Below are positions 35,464 through 43,832 of a stretch of DNA of 64,000 bases, in pieces. This DNA comes from Planctomycetota bacterium. GTDB taxonomy: Bacteria; Planctomycetota; Planctomycetia; Pirellulales; Pirellulaceae. Both the position numbers and the translations under genes were made by a program. Where the stretch lies: assembly GCA_963204915.1 (NCBI GenBank), contig CAUJHS010000060.1, positions 124,001 through 188,000 on the forward strand. The letters are read 5' to 3'. The notes beneath the pieces were generated by a model. That model made no database searches, was not told the origin of the DNA, and saw only the letters and a program-made list of their open reading frames with translations. Position 1 is the stretch's first letter, and each line of letters opens with the position of its first letter.

Positions 35464-37907
35464 TTCCGTTGCATTTGAATGTGTCGCAGGTGCGCGTCGC
35501 AGCTTCGTGCGCTCGAATCGCGTACTTCGACGCGGACCACACCCGCCGCGCCAAGCTTAAGCAACCCCGCGTCACGCGAATCTGGAAACCCGGAGATGGC
35601 GCGGTCGGACTCGGATCGCTCTTTCATCAAGCCATCGAGCGATTCAACACACAAGCGGCCTCAAGGGTCGATGTGTTGGAGGTTCTCCGTCAATCGGAAG
35701 GCGCCACCGAAATCTCGCAACGACTGCTCGGCATCGTCTATCGCGAGTACGTGAATACCGATCGGTTGTTCCGAGCGCCCGGCGAGCAACAGCAGGCGTT
35801 CATGGAGGCCCTGCGGCGGTACCTGGACGAACTCTCCGACATTCTGGCGTTTGGCGTGCACGAGCGGATGGACCTCCGCGAAATGCTTGATCTGATGTTC
35901 GGAGACCGCCGCCGTCGGGTCGATGTGACGTTTCAGGTCGGCCCGCACGGCGAGGCGATTCACATCACGGGTGTGCTCGACTACGTCTTCTACGATTGGC
36001 GCTCGGGACGGCGGCGCATCATCGACTACAAGCTCACGCCCGCGGAACAACCTACGAACGACTTGTTCCAAGTTAGTCTGTACGCGTTGATGCACCATGT
36101 GCAACATCGCACCGAGCCGGATGTGGGCGTGCTGTATTTGCACCCGCGCCGCGAAATGATCGAGCTAACCTGGCAAGAGATTCACGCCCAGCGACGCACG
36201 ATGTACGACTTTCTCGCGTCGCTCTTAGAATGGAGCAAATACGACGAAACGCAGCGTACGGGTTTGTTGCCGCCGGGCGAGCCGCAGTATTGTAACGTCT
36301 GTCCCTGGGACAAAGTTTGCCTGTCCCGGCTTGGCCCCAAGCATGAAGGCGGCCGACTGGCGCACTGGACGGAGCGCCATGCAAGGCCGGAAATTCGCGA
36401 CCAGGAGCCGCCCATCTCGCAGCAAGAGCCAAGCCCGCAGTTGCACCGTACCGACTACGCCGACCCGCTGGAAGAACCCATCGTTCCACCAGACGCCAGC
36501 GAATCGCCGCAAGAGCCTGGCGCGGAAACTCCGTTGACAGACAAGCCAACGGTCGAACGAGAAGAGCAAGAGAAGACGTCGAGCGCCTCGACCGGCCTCT
36601 TGTCCCACGATGATCTTTGGATCGGTCATCGGGAAGACGACAAAGCGCCCGTGGGATTTTCTCCGCATGTTCTGCCCACGCATTTGACCGTCGTGGGCGC
36701 CGCCGGCAGCGGCAAAACCTGGTTGGCCAAGGTGATTGTCGAAGAAACGATACGCCGGCGCATTCCAGTGATCGCGATTGATCCGCAAGGCGACCTGGTT
36801 CAGTTCCTTCAGCAGCAAGACGCCAATCTTTTCACGGGACGGGAAAGAGAAGCGTACGACGAATTTCGCCAACGGGTCGAAACACGCATCTGGACGCCTG
36901 GCTCCTCGCATGGCGTCCGATTGTCGCTGAATCCCCTGCGTTTGGCGAGCGACGAAGACCTTACGACGATCGCCGATCCCGCCCGGCGCCGCGAAGAGCA
37001 AGACAGTATCTTTGGCACGGCGGCATCCAATCTGGTTAGTTTGGCCCGATGCGCCGGCGACGCCGATTTGCAACAAACCTTGTTGCTCAACGTGTTGCGC
37101 GGGTTGTGCCGGAATGATGGCGTGGCGAATATCTCGTTACGGCGGGTCATCCAAGCACTGCGCGAACCGACTTTGGCCGGCATCGAAGATCCCGATGAGT
37201 TTGTGAGCCGTTCGGTTCGCGAGAACCTGGCGCGCAAGTTGAATGGTTTGCTGCATGGCGTGGCTTCGAATCTGTTTGCCGGAGGCGCTGCGCTCGATGT
37301 CGAGGCGATGCGACGCCCGGTGGAGGACGGCAAAGTTCCCCTCAACGTGATTTATCTGAACGCCCTGGTCAGCGACGATCAGAAGCAGTTCTTCGTCGCT
37401 TCGCTCGCTGCCGAGATCTATCGCTGGATGGTCACTTCCAGCCCCGGCGGCGGTCCTCAATTACTGTTCTACCTGGATGAAGCACGCGATTATCTCCCCG
37501 CCGGCGGAGGGCGGCCGCCAGCCAAGATTCCCCTGCGGAGGCTCTTTAGCCAAGGGCGCAAGTTCGGCGTCTGCTGCTTGATTTGTACGCAAAGCCCTCG
37601 CTCGGTCGAGTATGAAGTCTTTAGCAATTGCAGCACGAAAGTGATTGGCCGCCTGGAAAGCCAACAAGACGTGGAGCGCGTGCGCGAATGGTTCAGCCAA
37701 GATGGCCGTACGCCCGACTGGCTGCCAGGGCGCAAAGGCGCCGCCAAGGGAACGTTCGTGGCGCGCTGGCCCGATATGCCGCCGGATTTGGAGGGAAAGG
37801 TGATTCGAAGCCGCCAGATCTTTTCACTTCACGAATCGGCCTGGAGCCCCGACCGCGTTGAACTAGCCATGAGCGGCCACCCCCTGAAGCAAATTCTGGC
37901 CGAGTGA
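35460..37907 (+). CDS. Fe-S PD-(D/E)XK nuclease fused to HerA-like translocase ATPase
   Basis: An 815-residue fusion. Residues 1-295 are a RecB/Cas4/AddB-type nuclease: His56 in GSLFHQAIE, Asp174 in GVLDY, Asp189 and Lys191 in IIDYKL, and QVSLY as motif QxxxY. Cys17 plus Cys278, Cys281 and Cys287 (CNVCPWDKVC) form the one-plus-three pattern that holds a 4Fe-4S cluster in Cas4 and AddB. After an acidic linker (about 300-385), a HerA/FtsK-like motor follows: Walker A GAAGSGKT (413-420), DPQGDL, Walker B LLFYLDEARD (Asp673/Glu674) and CTQSP. A single chain combining translocase and nuclease recalls the two-protein HerA-NurA resection machine. ATGA overlap with the upstream gene. Confidence 0.9.
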   Translation: MIPLHLNVSQVRVAASCARIAYFDADHTRRAKLKQPRVTRIWKPGDGAVGLGSLFHQAIERFNTQAASRVDVLEVLRQSEGATEISQRLLGIVYREYVNTDRLFRAPGEQQQAFMEALRRYLDELSDILAFGVHERMDLREMLDLMFGDRRRRVDVTFQVGPHGEAIHITGVLDYVFYDWRSGRRRIIDYKLTPAEQPTNDLFQVSLYALMHHVQHRTEPDVGVLYLHPRREMIELTWQEIHAQRRTMYDFLASLLEWSKYDETQRTGLLPPGEPQYCNVCPWDKVCLSRLGPKHEGGRLAHWTERHARPEIRDQEPPISQQEPSPQLHRTDYADPLEEPIVPPDASESPQEPGAETPLTDKPTVEREEQEKTSSASTGLLSHDDLWIGHREDDKAPVGFSPHVLPTHLTVVGAAGSGKTWLAKVIVEETIRRRIPVIAIDPQGDLVQFLQQQDANLFTGREREAYDEFRQRVETRIWTPGSSHGVRLSLNPLRLASDEDLTTIADPARRREEQDSIFGTAASNLVSLARCAGDADLQQTLLLNVLRGLCRNDGVANISLRRVIQALREPTLAGIEDPDEFVSRSVRENLARKLNGLLHGVASNLFAGGAALDVEAMRRPVEDGKVPLNVIYLNALVSDDQKQFFVASLAAEIYRWMVTSSPGGGPQLLFYLDEARDYLPAGGGRPPAKIPLRRLFSQGRKFGVCCLICTQSPRSVEYEVFSNCSTKVIGRLESQQDVERVREWFSQDGRTPDWLPGRKGAAKGTFVARWPDMPPDLEGKVIRSRQIFSLHESAWSPDRVELAMSGHPLKQILAE

Positions 37908-38006
37908 CCCAAGGCGCGGCGTCGCACGGCCGTTGCAGCGTGTAAGTTTGATCTTCCGCCGATACGTGGAAGTGTTGGCGCACGTCTTCCTGCGGTTTCC
38001 TGGTCT

Positions 38007-39626
38007 ATGACGTACCTGCTTTTTCCGGGCCGGCATCACCTGCTGACCGACTTTCAATTGGATTATCTGACCTGGGCCATTAGCGGCAATCCTGCCGACC
38101 TGCGCGACGCGAACGATCAGCCGCTCAACTTGACGTCGCCCATCGAGGCGGTGATTTGGGCCGTCACGTCGGCCAATCACTCCAACACGCGACGAAACCC
38201 GCTGCCTGCGAACCGGCGCGAAGTGGCAATCGAGGAGTTTGGCCGGGACCTCGACGCTCCCTCGTATGTTTACCTGATTGACGACTTAGGCCCCACGCCG
38301 CACTTCGCGGAGTACGTACTCAAGAAGATTGAAGTCGACAGCCAAAGTCGGTTTCGACTTACGCCGCAGAACACCGTCGTGGGTTGCTCGACGCCGTCCG
38401 TCATCGCCATGTACGAGGCGCTCGGCTTTCGCATTCTGCCGTTCGAACTCACCGACCGCGTGAAAGAAACTTATGCCGATCGGCGGCCCTGGGAACTGAT
38501 CGAATCGCTGGTGCAAACCGGTCTGGCGGGCCGGCCGTGGCGGACCGATCGTGTCTGGATCACCCAGGCGGCGCGCGCCACGCGGCGACTGTACGACAAA
38601 TACAACTACGGCGATTTGATTGTCGACTTGCACCGCCGGCCCCTGCTGACCGACGACGGCGACCTGACCGCGACGCGCGACTATAACGTTTACGTCCGTT
38701 CGTTTGACGAAGGCGCTCCACGCAAATATGCCCGAGTGCGTGATTTTCTTCTGCCAGGGCGCATCGTAGACATTGGCTGCTGCACCGGATCGCTCATTCG
38801 AGAAATGACGCACGACGACCGACTGCGGGAGTCCGATTTTTACGGCATCGAGGTGGCCCGCCCACTCTATGCGGAGTGTTTACATCGGAAAGAACAAGGA
38901 GCGTTCGCCAATGACAATGTCTTCTTTTACCAACGCGACTTCGCCTCCGGATCCATCTTTCCTGAAAACTCAATCAATACCTTCACCACCGTAGCGCTCA
39001 CGCATGAGATCGAATCTTACGGCGGTCGGGCGGCGCTCGAGAACTTCTTGCGGCTGCTGTATCAGCAAACCGCCATCGGCGGGCGCTGGGTGAACTTCGA
39101 TGTGCTTGGGCCGGACGACCGCGACCAGCCCGTGTTCTTGCGTTTACAACGCGAGGACGGCTTGGACGATGATCCCGCTCGCGAGTTTGCGCCGGATGAC
39201 CGGGAGGGGCTGCGAGCGTACTTGTTGGGGCTCTCCACGTATGGCCGCTTTTTGCGGTTTGCGCGAGATTTCCGACACGAGGAAGGCTATCGGTTGCCGT
39301 ATCACGAAGAAACCGTGGAGGGAGAGCCGCTCATCGCCTTGCGATTGGAAGACGCCTGCGAATTTCTCAGTAAGAAGGACTATCCCGACAACTGGCGTAG
39401 CGAAATGCACGAGCGGTTCTGCTTCTGGAGTTTCGCCGACTGGCGCTCGGCGCTGGAGCGGGTAGGCTTTCGCGTGCATCCTACCTCGTACGCCTTTGTA
39501 AACGACTGGATCGTCGAAAACCGCTATCGCGGCAAAGCCGATCTACTGATGAAAACCGGTACAGACCTCACGCCGATGAGTTACCCGCCGACGCACTTGG
39601 TGCTGGCGGCCGACAAGTTGCCGTAA
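38007..39626 (+). CDS. Nucleotidyltransferase-like domain fused to SAM methyltransferase
   Basis: A 539-residue protein. The first 150 residues resemble NadM-type adenylyltransferases: FPGRHHLLTDFQ at the N-terminus, SANHSNTRRNPLPANRRE (55-72) matching the SAQxSHTxxNPFTAGER region, and GCSTPSVIAMYEALGFRI before a core end. The HxGH signature is degenerate. Residues 250-450 are a class I methyltransferase (VDIGCCTG at 254-261, then FYGIEVARPLYAEC). The combination is unfamiliar to me. It begins 99 bases after the nuclease-HerA gene on the same strand, followed by another gene of unknown function. Calling the first domain a nucleotidyltransferase is an inference from local similarity. Confidence 0.78.
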   Translation: MTYLLFPGRHHLLTDFQLDYLTWAISGNPADLRDANDQPLNLTSPIEAVIWAVTSANHSNTRRNPLPANRREVAIEEFGRDLDAPSYVYLIDDLGPTPHFAEYVLKKIEVDSQSRFRLTPQNTVVGCSTPSVIAMYEALGFRILPFELTDRVKETYADRRPWELIESLVQTGLAGRPWRTDRVWITQAARATRRLYDKYNYGDLIVDLHRRPLLTDDGDLTATRDYNVYVRSFDEGAPRKYARVRDFLLPGRIVDIGCCTGSLIREMTHDDRLRESDFYGIEVARPLYAECLHRKEQGAFANDNVFFYQRDFASGSIFPENSINTFTTVALTHEIESYGGRAALENFLRLLYQQTAIGGRWVNFDVLGPDDRDQPVFLRLQREDGLDDDPAREFAPDDREGLRAYLLGLSTYGRFLRFARDFRHEEGYRLPYHEETVEGEPLIALRLEDACEFLSKKDYPDNWRSEMHERFCFWSFADWRSALERVGFRVHPTSYAFVNDWIVENRYRGKADLLMKTGTDLTPMSYPPTHLVLAADKLP

Positions 39627-39745
39627 AGGACGCCGCACCGGCGCGGAAAACTTGGCGCAGGACCTGAAAGCGGCGGCACGCGCGAATTATACTCAAAGGA
39701 TCGCACCACAAAAATTCAACATCGTTTTGAACAGGTCGCGTTTCT

Positions 39746-40834
39746 TTGACTGCGCTGGTACAACGCTTTGCCGTGCTGGGGTTCGACGCCGCGCGTCCCG
39801 AGGGGGAACGGATCATCTTTTGCGACGGCGCCGGCGGTCGCTTGTTCCACGAAGACACCGACCTTGAATTGAGCCACTGGCGACCCAATCGTACCCCGGT
39901 CGAATATCGTGCGGCGACTTCCACCGAGATTTGCTTCCGCTTTCTCGATGCGCCCCGAGTCGGGGGGTGGACGGTCGCTGTGAATAACCACCTGGATGTG
40001 GACGGTATTCTCTCGGTGTATACGCTCGTGCATCGCGATCAAGCGCTGTCGCGCCGAACCGAACTGATTCAGGCCGCGGAAATGGGCGACTTTTGGGAAT
40101 GGGGCGATCCGCCTGCCCAACGGGTCTTTCAAGGCTTGACCCAACTGATTCACCAGGAACAAGAGATGGGGCTAGACGCTACGACGATCTACGCCAACGC
40201 TTTTACCAGCATTCCTCATCTGCTCGAAGGCGCCGATCCGGCGGGCCGTTTGATTGACGCATCTCTTGCTCCGTTGCGCCATGGCGTCGACCTGGTCGAG
40301 CAAGGAAAAATCGTCCGTTCGCTTCTGAGCGAACGGTTCGCGCACTATGTCGTTCCAGTGGGCGTCGTCGGCGACGACCCCGACCGTGCGCTGTACATTC
40401 CAGGATTCAATGAAGAGATCTCCGACGCCGCCCTGCTGTGGCCCCACGTCCGGGCGCGTTGGGACGCCGAGCGCGTGTGCCTTGTCTCGGTGGAGTCTCC
40501 CAGCGGATGGTTTCACGGATTGTGGATGCCAGGATACTTATGGGCCGATACGGCCGGTCGTTGGCGCACGCCGGGCGTCGAGTTTCACGACGGCATGGAG
40601 GGTTACGAGGTCATTCACCCGCCGTTGGTGCGCGCTTGGCAAGATCTTCAAATGCATGAAACGGCGCGCGGGGTTTGGTCGCTAGCCAACCAGGCCTTCG
40701 CTTTCCAGGCCGACCTGCAAGATCGGTTTCCCCTGACAGGCCGTTTCGTCGATGACGCTGGGCGTTGGGCGCCAAGCCGGCTGTCGCCGCATCAAGTGGC
40801 TGTTCGTTTGATGGACGTCTTCGCGTCGTGGTAG
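39746..40834 (+). CDS. Uncharacterised protein with DHH-like motif
   Basis: A 362-residue protein I cannot place in a family with certainty. NNHLDVDGILSVYTL (82-87 for HLDVDG) resembles motif I of DHH phosphoesterases, which bind metal through Asp residues, and HLL and DGMEGYEVIHPP downstream are further conserved-looking stretches. It could hydrolyse phosphodiesters of a nucleotide, which would fit a neighbour with a nucleotidyltransferase-like domain. The start is TTG 39746, at the first plausible codon. No signal peptide. The convergent kinase gene follows after about 65 bases. Confidence 0.72.
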   Translation: MTALVQRFAVLGFDAARPEGERIIFCDGAGGRLFHEDTDLELSHWRPNRTPVEYRAATSTEICFRFLDAPRVGGWTVAVNNHLDVDGILSVYTLVHRDQALSRRTELIQAAEMGDFWEWGDPPAQRVFQGLTQLIHQEQEMGLDATTIYANAFTSIPHLLEGADPAGRLIDASLAPLRHGVDLVEQGKIVRSLLSERFAHYVVPVGVVGDDPDRALYIPGFNEEISDAALLWPHVRARWDAERVCLVSVESPSGWFHGLWMPGYLWADTAGRWRTPGVEFHDGMEGYEVIHPPLVRAWQDLQMHETARGVWSLANQAFAFQADLQDRFPLTGRFVDDAGRWAPSRLSPHQVAVRLMDVFASW

Positions 40835-40898
40835 TTCAGCCGAAAGACGACGCCCCCTTAAGGATGGGCGTTACGCCATACCCGACGAACCGGCGCCA

Positions 40899-41798
40899 CT
40901 AGGCGCGTAGCCGCCGGGTGTGGCTGGCGGCGGCGCGCCTCGCTCGGGCAAACCGCAAGGCTCGCGGCTTCACGCGTTGGAGTGCATTCAACATTTGCCT
41001 GGCATCGCCGAAACGGTCGCGCGGGTGCGGCTCAATCGCCTTACGCAGCCATTGGATGAGGTCCGGGTGCGCCTTGCGGCGCAAGCGTTCAATCCCCGCC
41101 GTAGGCCAACGATACGGCCATTCGGGCAAACACCCCGTCAACATGCGGTAGGTAATTAAGCCCATCGAGAAAACATCGGACTGAAACAACGGCCGCCCGA
41201 CCGCTTGTTCAGGAGCAATGTATCCCACGGTGCCCGAGCCCGAGGCTTTGATTGTCTTCAGCACGACGCGGGCAATGCCGAAGTCGGTCAACCGCAAACG
41301 ATTATCCGGAAAAAGAATCAAGTTTTCCGGTTTGATATCGCAATGCACAATCCAATGGTCGTGCGCGTAGGCGACCCCTTCCAGCATTTGCTCGGTATAG
41401 TCCAGTACGGTCTCCAGGGCGAGCCGGCTGCGCAAGCGATCGGCCAGCGTTTTTTCGCCCAGGGCGAACACCACCACGAGATGCCCGTCGATGAACGACG
41501 CATTCTTCAGGGGCAAAATATTGGGGTGATCCAACGTGGCTGCCAGGCGCACTTCGCGCCGGAACACATCCAGCACGTGCCGATTCACCAAGTGCGGATG
41601 CGGAATTTTGAGCGCCACGCGCACCCCTTCAAGGGTGTCGAAAGCCTGATACACCGCCGCAAACCCGCCTTCGGCGATTTTCCGCTCGATGCGGTATTTG
41701 TCGAGGCGCTGGTTGGCTTTGAACACAAGATGCGTGCGGTTCTGGTGAAAGCGGCGTTCGACCCAAGTCGAGAGGGGCATATCCATCAAGATAATCAT
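40899..41798 (-). CDS. Serine/threonine protein kinase (Hanks type)
   Basis: About 299 residues, soluble, with no transmembrane segment. AEGGFAAVYQAFD is the glycine loop, VALKIPHP holds the ATP-binding Lys, IVHCDIKPENLIL is the catalytic loop with Cys in place of Arg in HRD, LTDFGIAR is DFG and GTVGYIAPEQA the activation segment. The HCD variant suggests it does not need activation-loop phosphorylation (RD-minus), a known pattern. The C-terminal 40 residues are Arg/Ala-rich. Several in-frame ATGs lie at the N-terminus, so the start is uncertain between 41780 and 41840. Divergent from the radical-SAM gene. Confidence 0.9.
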   Translation of the reverse strand: MIILMDMPLSTWVERRFHQNRTHLVFKANQRLDKYRIERKIAEGGFAAVYQAFDTLEGVRVALKIPHPHLVNRHVLDVFRREVRLAATLDHPNILPLKNASFIDGHLVVVFALGEKTLADRLRSRLALETVLDYTEQMLEGVAYAHDHWIVHCDIKPENLILFPDNRLRLTDFGIARVVLKTIKASGSGTVGYIAPEQAVGRPLFQSDVFSMGLITYRMLTGCLPEWPYRWPTAGIERLRRKAHPDLIQWLRKAIEPHPRDRFGDARQMLNALQRVKPRALRFARARRAAASHTRRLRA

Positions 41799-41956
41799 CC
41801 GCGCGTGAATTAGCGAATTCCCGACCGTGTGGACGTCCAATCTATATCGTCCGTAAGGGTTGCCGGGATATACCGGAGTTTACTTGCTTCCGGCAAAGCC
41901 AAGGGGTACCCTCAAGGTTTGACTCTTCTTCGGCCTTTTTCCTAAAGGAATTCTTC

Positions 41957-43522
41957 GTGGCCGACATCACTTTAATCAATCCCCGGTTTGAGGTTTCCTA
42001 TTGGGGCATGGAGCATGCCCTTCCCATCTTTGGGAAAAAAGCCAATTTGCCAGTGGCCTGCTTGCCGCTGCTCGCCGCCCTGACCCCCGAAGAACACCGC
42101 GTGACGCTCGTGGACGAAAATGTCCAACCGCTCGACTTCGACCAGATCGCCCAGGCCGACCTGGTCGGTATAACCGGCATGAGCGTGCAACGTTTTCGCA
42201 TGCGGGAAATTCTACGCGAGCTGAAGTCTCGCGGCGTTTTTACGGTCGTGGGCGGACCCTGGGTCAGTGTTGACGAATCCTATTTTGACGGTCTGGCCGA
42301 CGTGATCTTCGTTGGCGAGGCCGACGAAACGTGGCCCCAGTTCCTCGACGATTGGCGTCGCGGCGCCCCGGCGCGCCGCTATGAGCAGACCGACCGCACC
42401 GACATGACCCGCGTGCCGTGCCCCCGGTACGACTTGCTGCGGGCCCACGACTATATGTTCGGAAGCCTGCAGTTTTCTCGCGGATGTCCGTTTCAGTGTG
42501 AATTTTGCGACATCATCGTCACTTTCGGGCGACGGCCGCGGCTGAAAACTTCGCCCCAAATTTTGGCCGAGGTGGACGGGCTGCGTCGCGCGGGGCTCGA
42601 CCTGGCGTTCATCGTCGATGACAACCTGATTGGCAACAAGCACGCCATCAAACCCCTGCTGCGCGAACTGGCCGCCTGGCAGCGAGAACAGGGTTACCCC
42701 ATGACGTTTTTCACCGAGGCGTCGCTCGATCTGTCGGAAGACGACGAACTGATGAATCTGATGGTTGAAGCCAACATTCAATGCGTGTTCATTGGCATCG
42801 AAAGTCCGAGCGAAGAAGCCCTACGAGAAACAAAAAAGCTGCAAAATGTCCGCGCTCGCGGCGGCACGATGCTCGAAAAACTACGCCACATCCAGCGTCA
42901 GGGGCTGGAAGTGTGGTGCGGCATGATCGTTGGTTTCGATCACGATGACGCCGAAATTTTCGACGCGCAATTACGTTTTCTTCGCGAAGCCCGCATCGTC
43001 CACGCCATGGTGGGCATGCTCAGCGCGATTCCCAAAACGCCGCTTCACGCCCGTTTGGCAAGCGAAGGCCGACTCGACCTGGCCGACCCCCCCGAGTATG
43101 GCACGAATGTTATTCCGCTGCACATGAGCCGCGAAATCCTCGCCGAGGGATACGTGCGAGTGATGCGCGAGCTTTACGAACCCCAGGCGTATTTTGACCG
43201 TGTCGACAGTCTCTTTCTGGATGACGAGTTCCGGCCTGGCGCCGCTCAAAAGGCGTACTGGCGAAGTCGCTGGAGCCCACGGTTTAAGGCGCAGTTCATG
43301 AATCTCGCACGAGCCGCGGTGATTTACCAACGGCTCATGCGAAGAGTCAAAGAAAAACCCTTGCGCGAGGAATACCGTCGCCGGCTTCGCCGCATCTGGC
43401 GGCAGCGCCGCGATCCCTCGTACGTATTTATCTATGCGCTCAAGTGCGCGTTGCATTATCACTATCATCAAATGATTCAGGGGATGACGCGGCCCCAGCG
43501 GGTGCTGGTCAACACCTTCTGA
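41957..43522 (+). CDS. B12-binding-domain radical SAM protein (HpnP-like group, DUF4070-type C-terminus)
   Basis: A 521-residue class B radical SAM enzyme. Residues 1-140 form a cobalamin-binding Rossmann domain (LVDENVQPLDFDQIAQADLVGITG, VVGGPWVS). The CX3CX2C cluster motif is Cys177, Cys181, Cys184 in SRGCPFQCEFC. VDDNLIGNK, FTEASLDL and VFIGIESPSEEAL are typical of the branch that includes hopanoid C-2 methylase HpnP and many uncharacterised methylases. The C-terminal 150 residues match the extension of this group (AMVGMLSAIPKTPLHARL). It starts at GTG after AAAGGAA. The substrate is unknown; calling it HpnP would overstate the evidence. Confidence 0.88.
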   Translation: MADITLINPRFEVSYWGMEHALPIFGKKANLPVACLPLLAALTPEEHRVTLVDENVQPLDFDQIAQADLVGITGMSVQRFRMREILRELKSRGVFTVVGGPWVSVDESYFDGLADVIFVGEADETWPQFLDDWRRGAPARRYEQTDRTDMTRVPCPRYDLLRAHDYMFGSLQFSRGCPFQCEFCDIIVTFGRRPRLKTSPQILAEVDGLRRAGLDLAFIVDDNLIGNKHAIKPLLRELAAWQREQGYPMTFFTEASLDLSEDDELMNLMVEANIQCVFIGIESPSEEALRETKKLQNVRARGGTMLEKLRHIQRQGLEVWCGMIVGFDHDDAEIFDAQLRFLREARIVHAMVGMLSAIPKTPLHARLASEGRLDLADPPEYGTNVIPLHMSREILAEGYVRVMRELYEPQAYFDRVDSLFLDDEFRPGAAQKAYWRSRWSPRFKAQFMNLARAAVIYQRLMRRVKEKPLREEYRRRLRRIWRQRRDPSYVFIYALKCALHYHYHQMIQGMTRPQRVLVNTF

Positions 43523-43832
43523 CGTCCACTTCTGCCCCAAGGCCAAGGGCGATCTGCGTCGCGCTCCCCGGCGATCTTCGCCGTTGCGGCGGCGTTGTCG
43601 TCAACTTGCGAATGGCATCGTGGGCGATGTGCGCGGTCAAGAGCCATGAATGGCGCATGTGTTTGCCGTTAAAGTCTCGCCAGCTTGCCCATGCTTTTTG
43701 AGCGATAAAGCCTGCCGCTTTGATAGGGTAAGTTTGGGCGAAATAAACGCGCCTGCCGGTATCTTCAAAGAAACCGTTACACGTTGTCCGAACAATACAA
43801 CGGAATTGATCCCGCCGGAAAGGATACCCGCC
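43523..43832 (+). other. Intergenic region upstream of TPR lipoprotein
   Basis: About 310 bases with no recognisable gene; the in-frame extension of the TPR gene from 43650 begins with composition unlike a protein and precedes the lipoprotein signal. No clear promoter hexamer pair stands out. Confidence 0.5.

Noticed and set aside
40850-40871. 6-bp inverted repeat between the DHH-motif and kinase genes
   Set aside because: Short stem with a 10-base loop and no T-tract; too weak to call.
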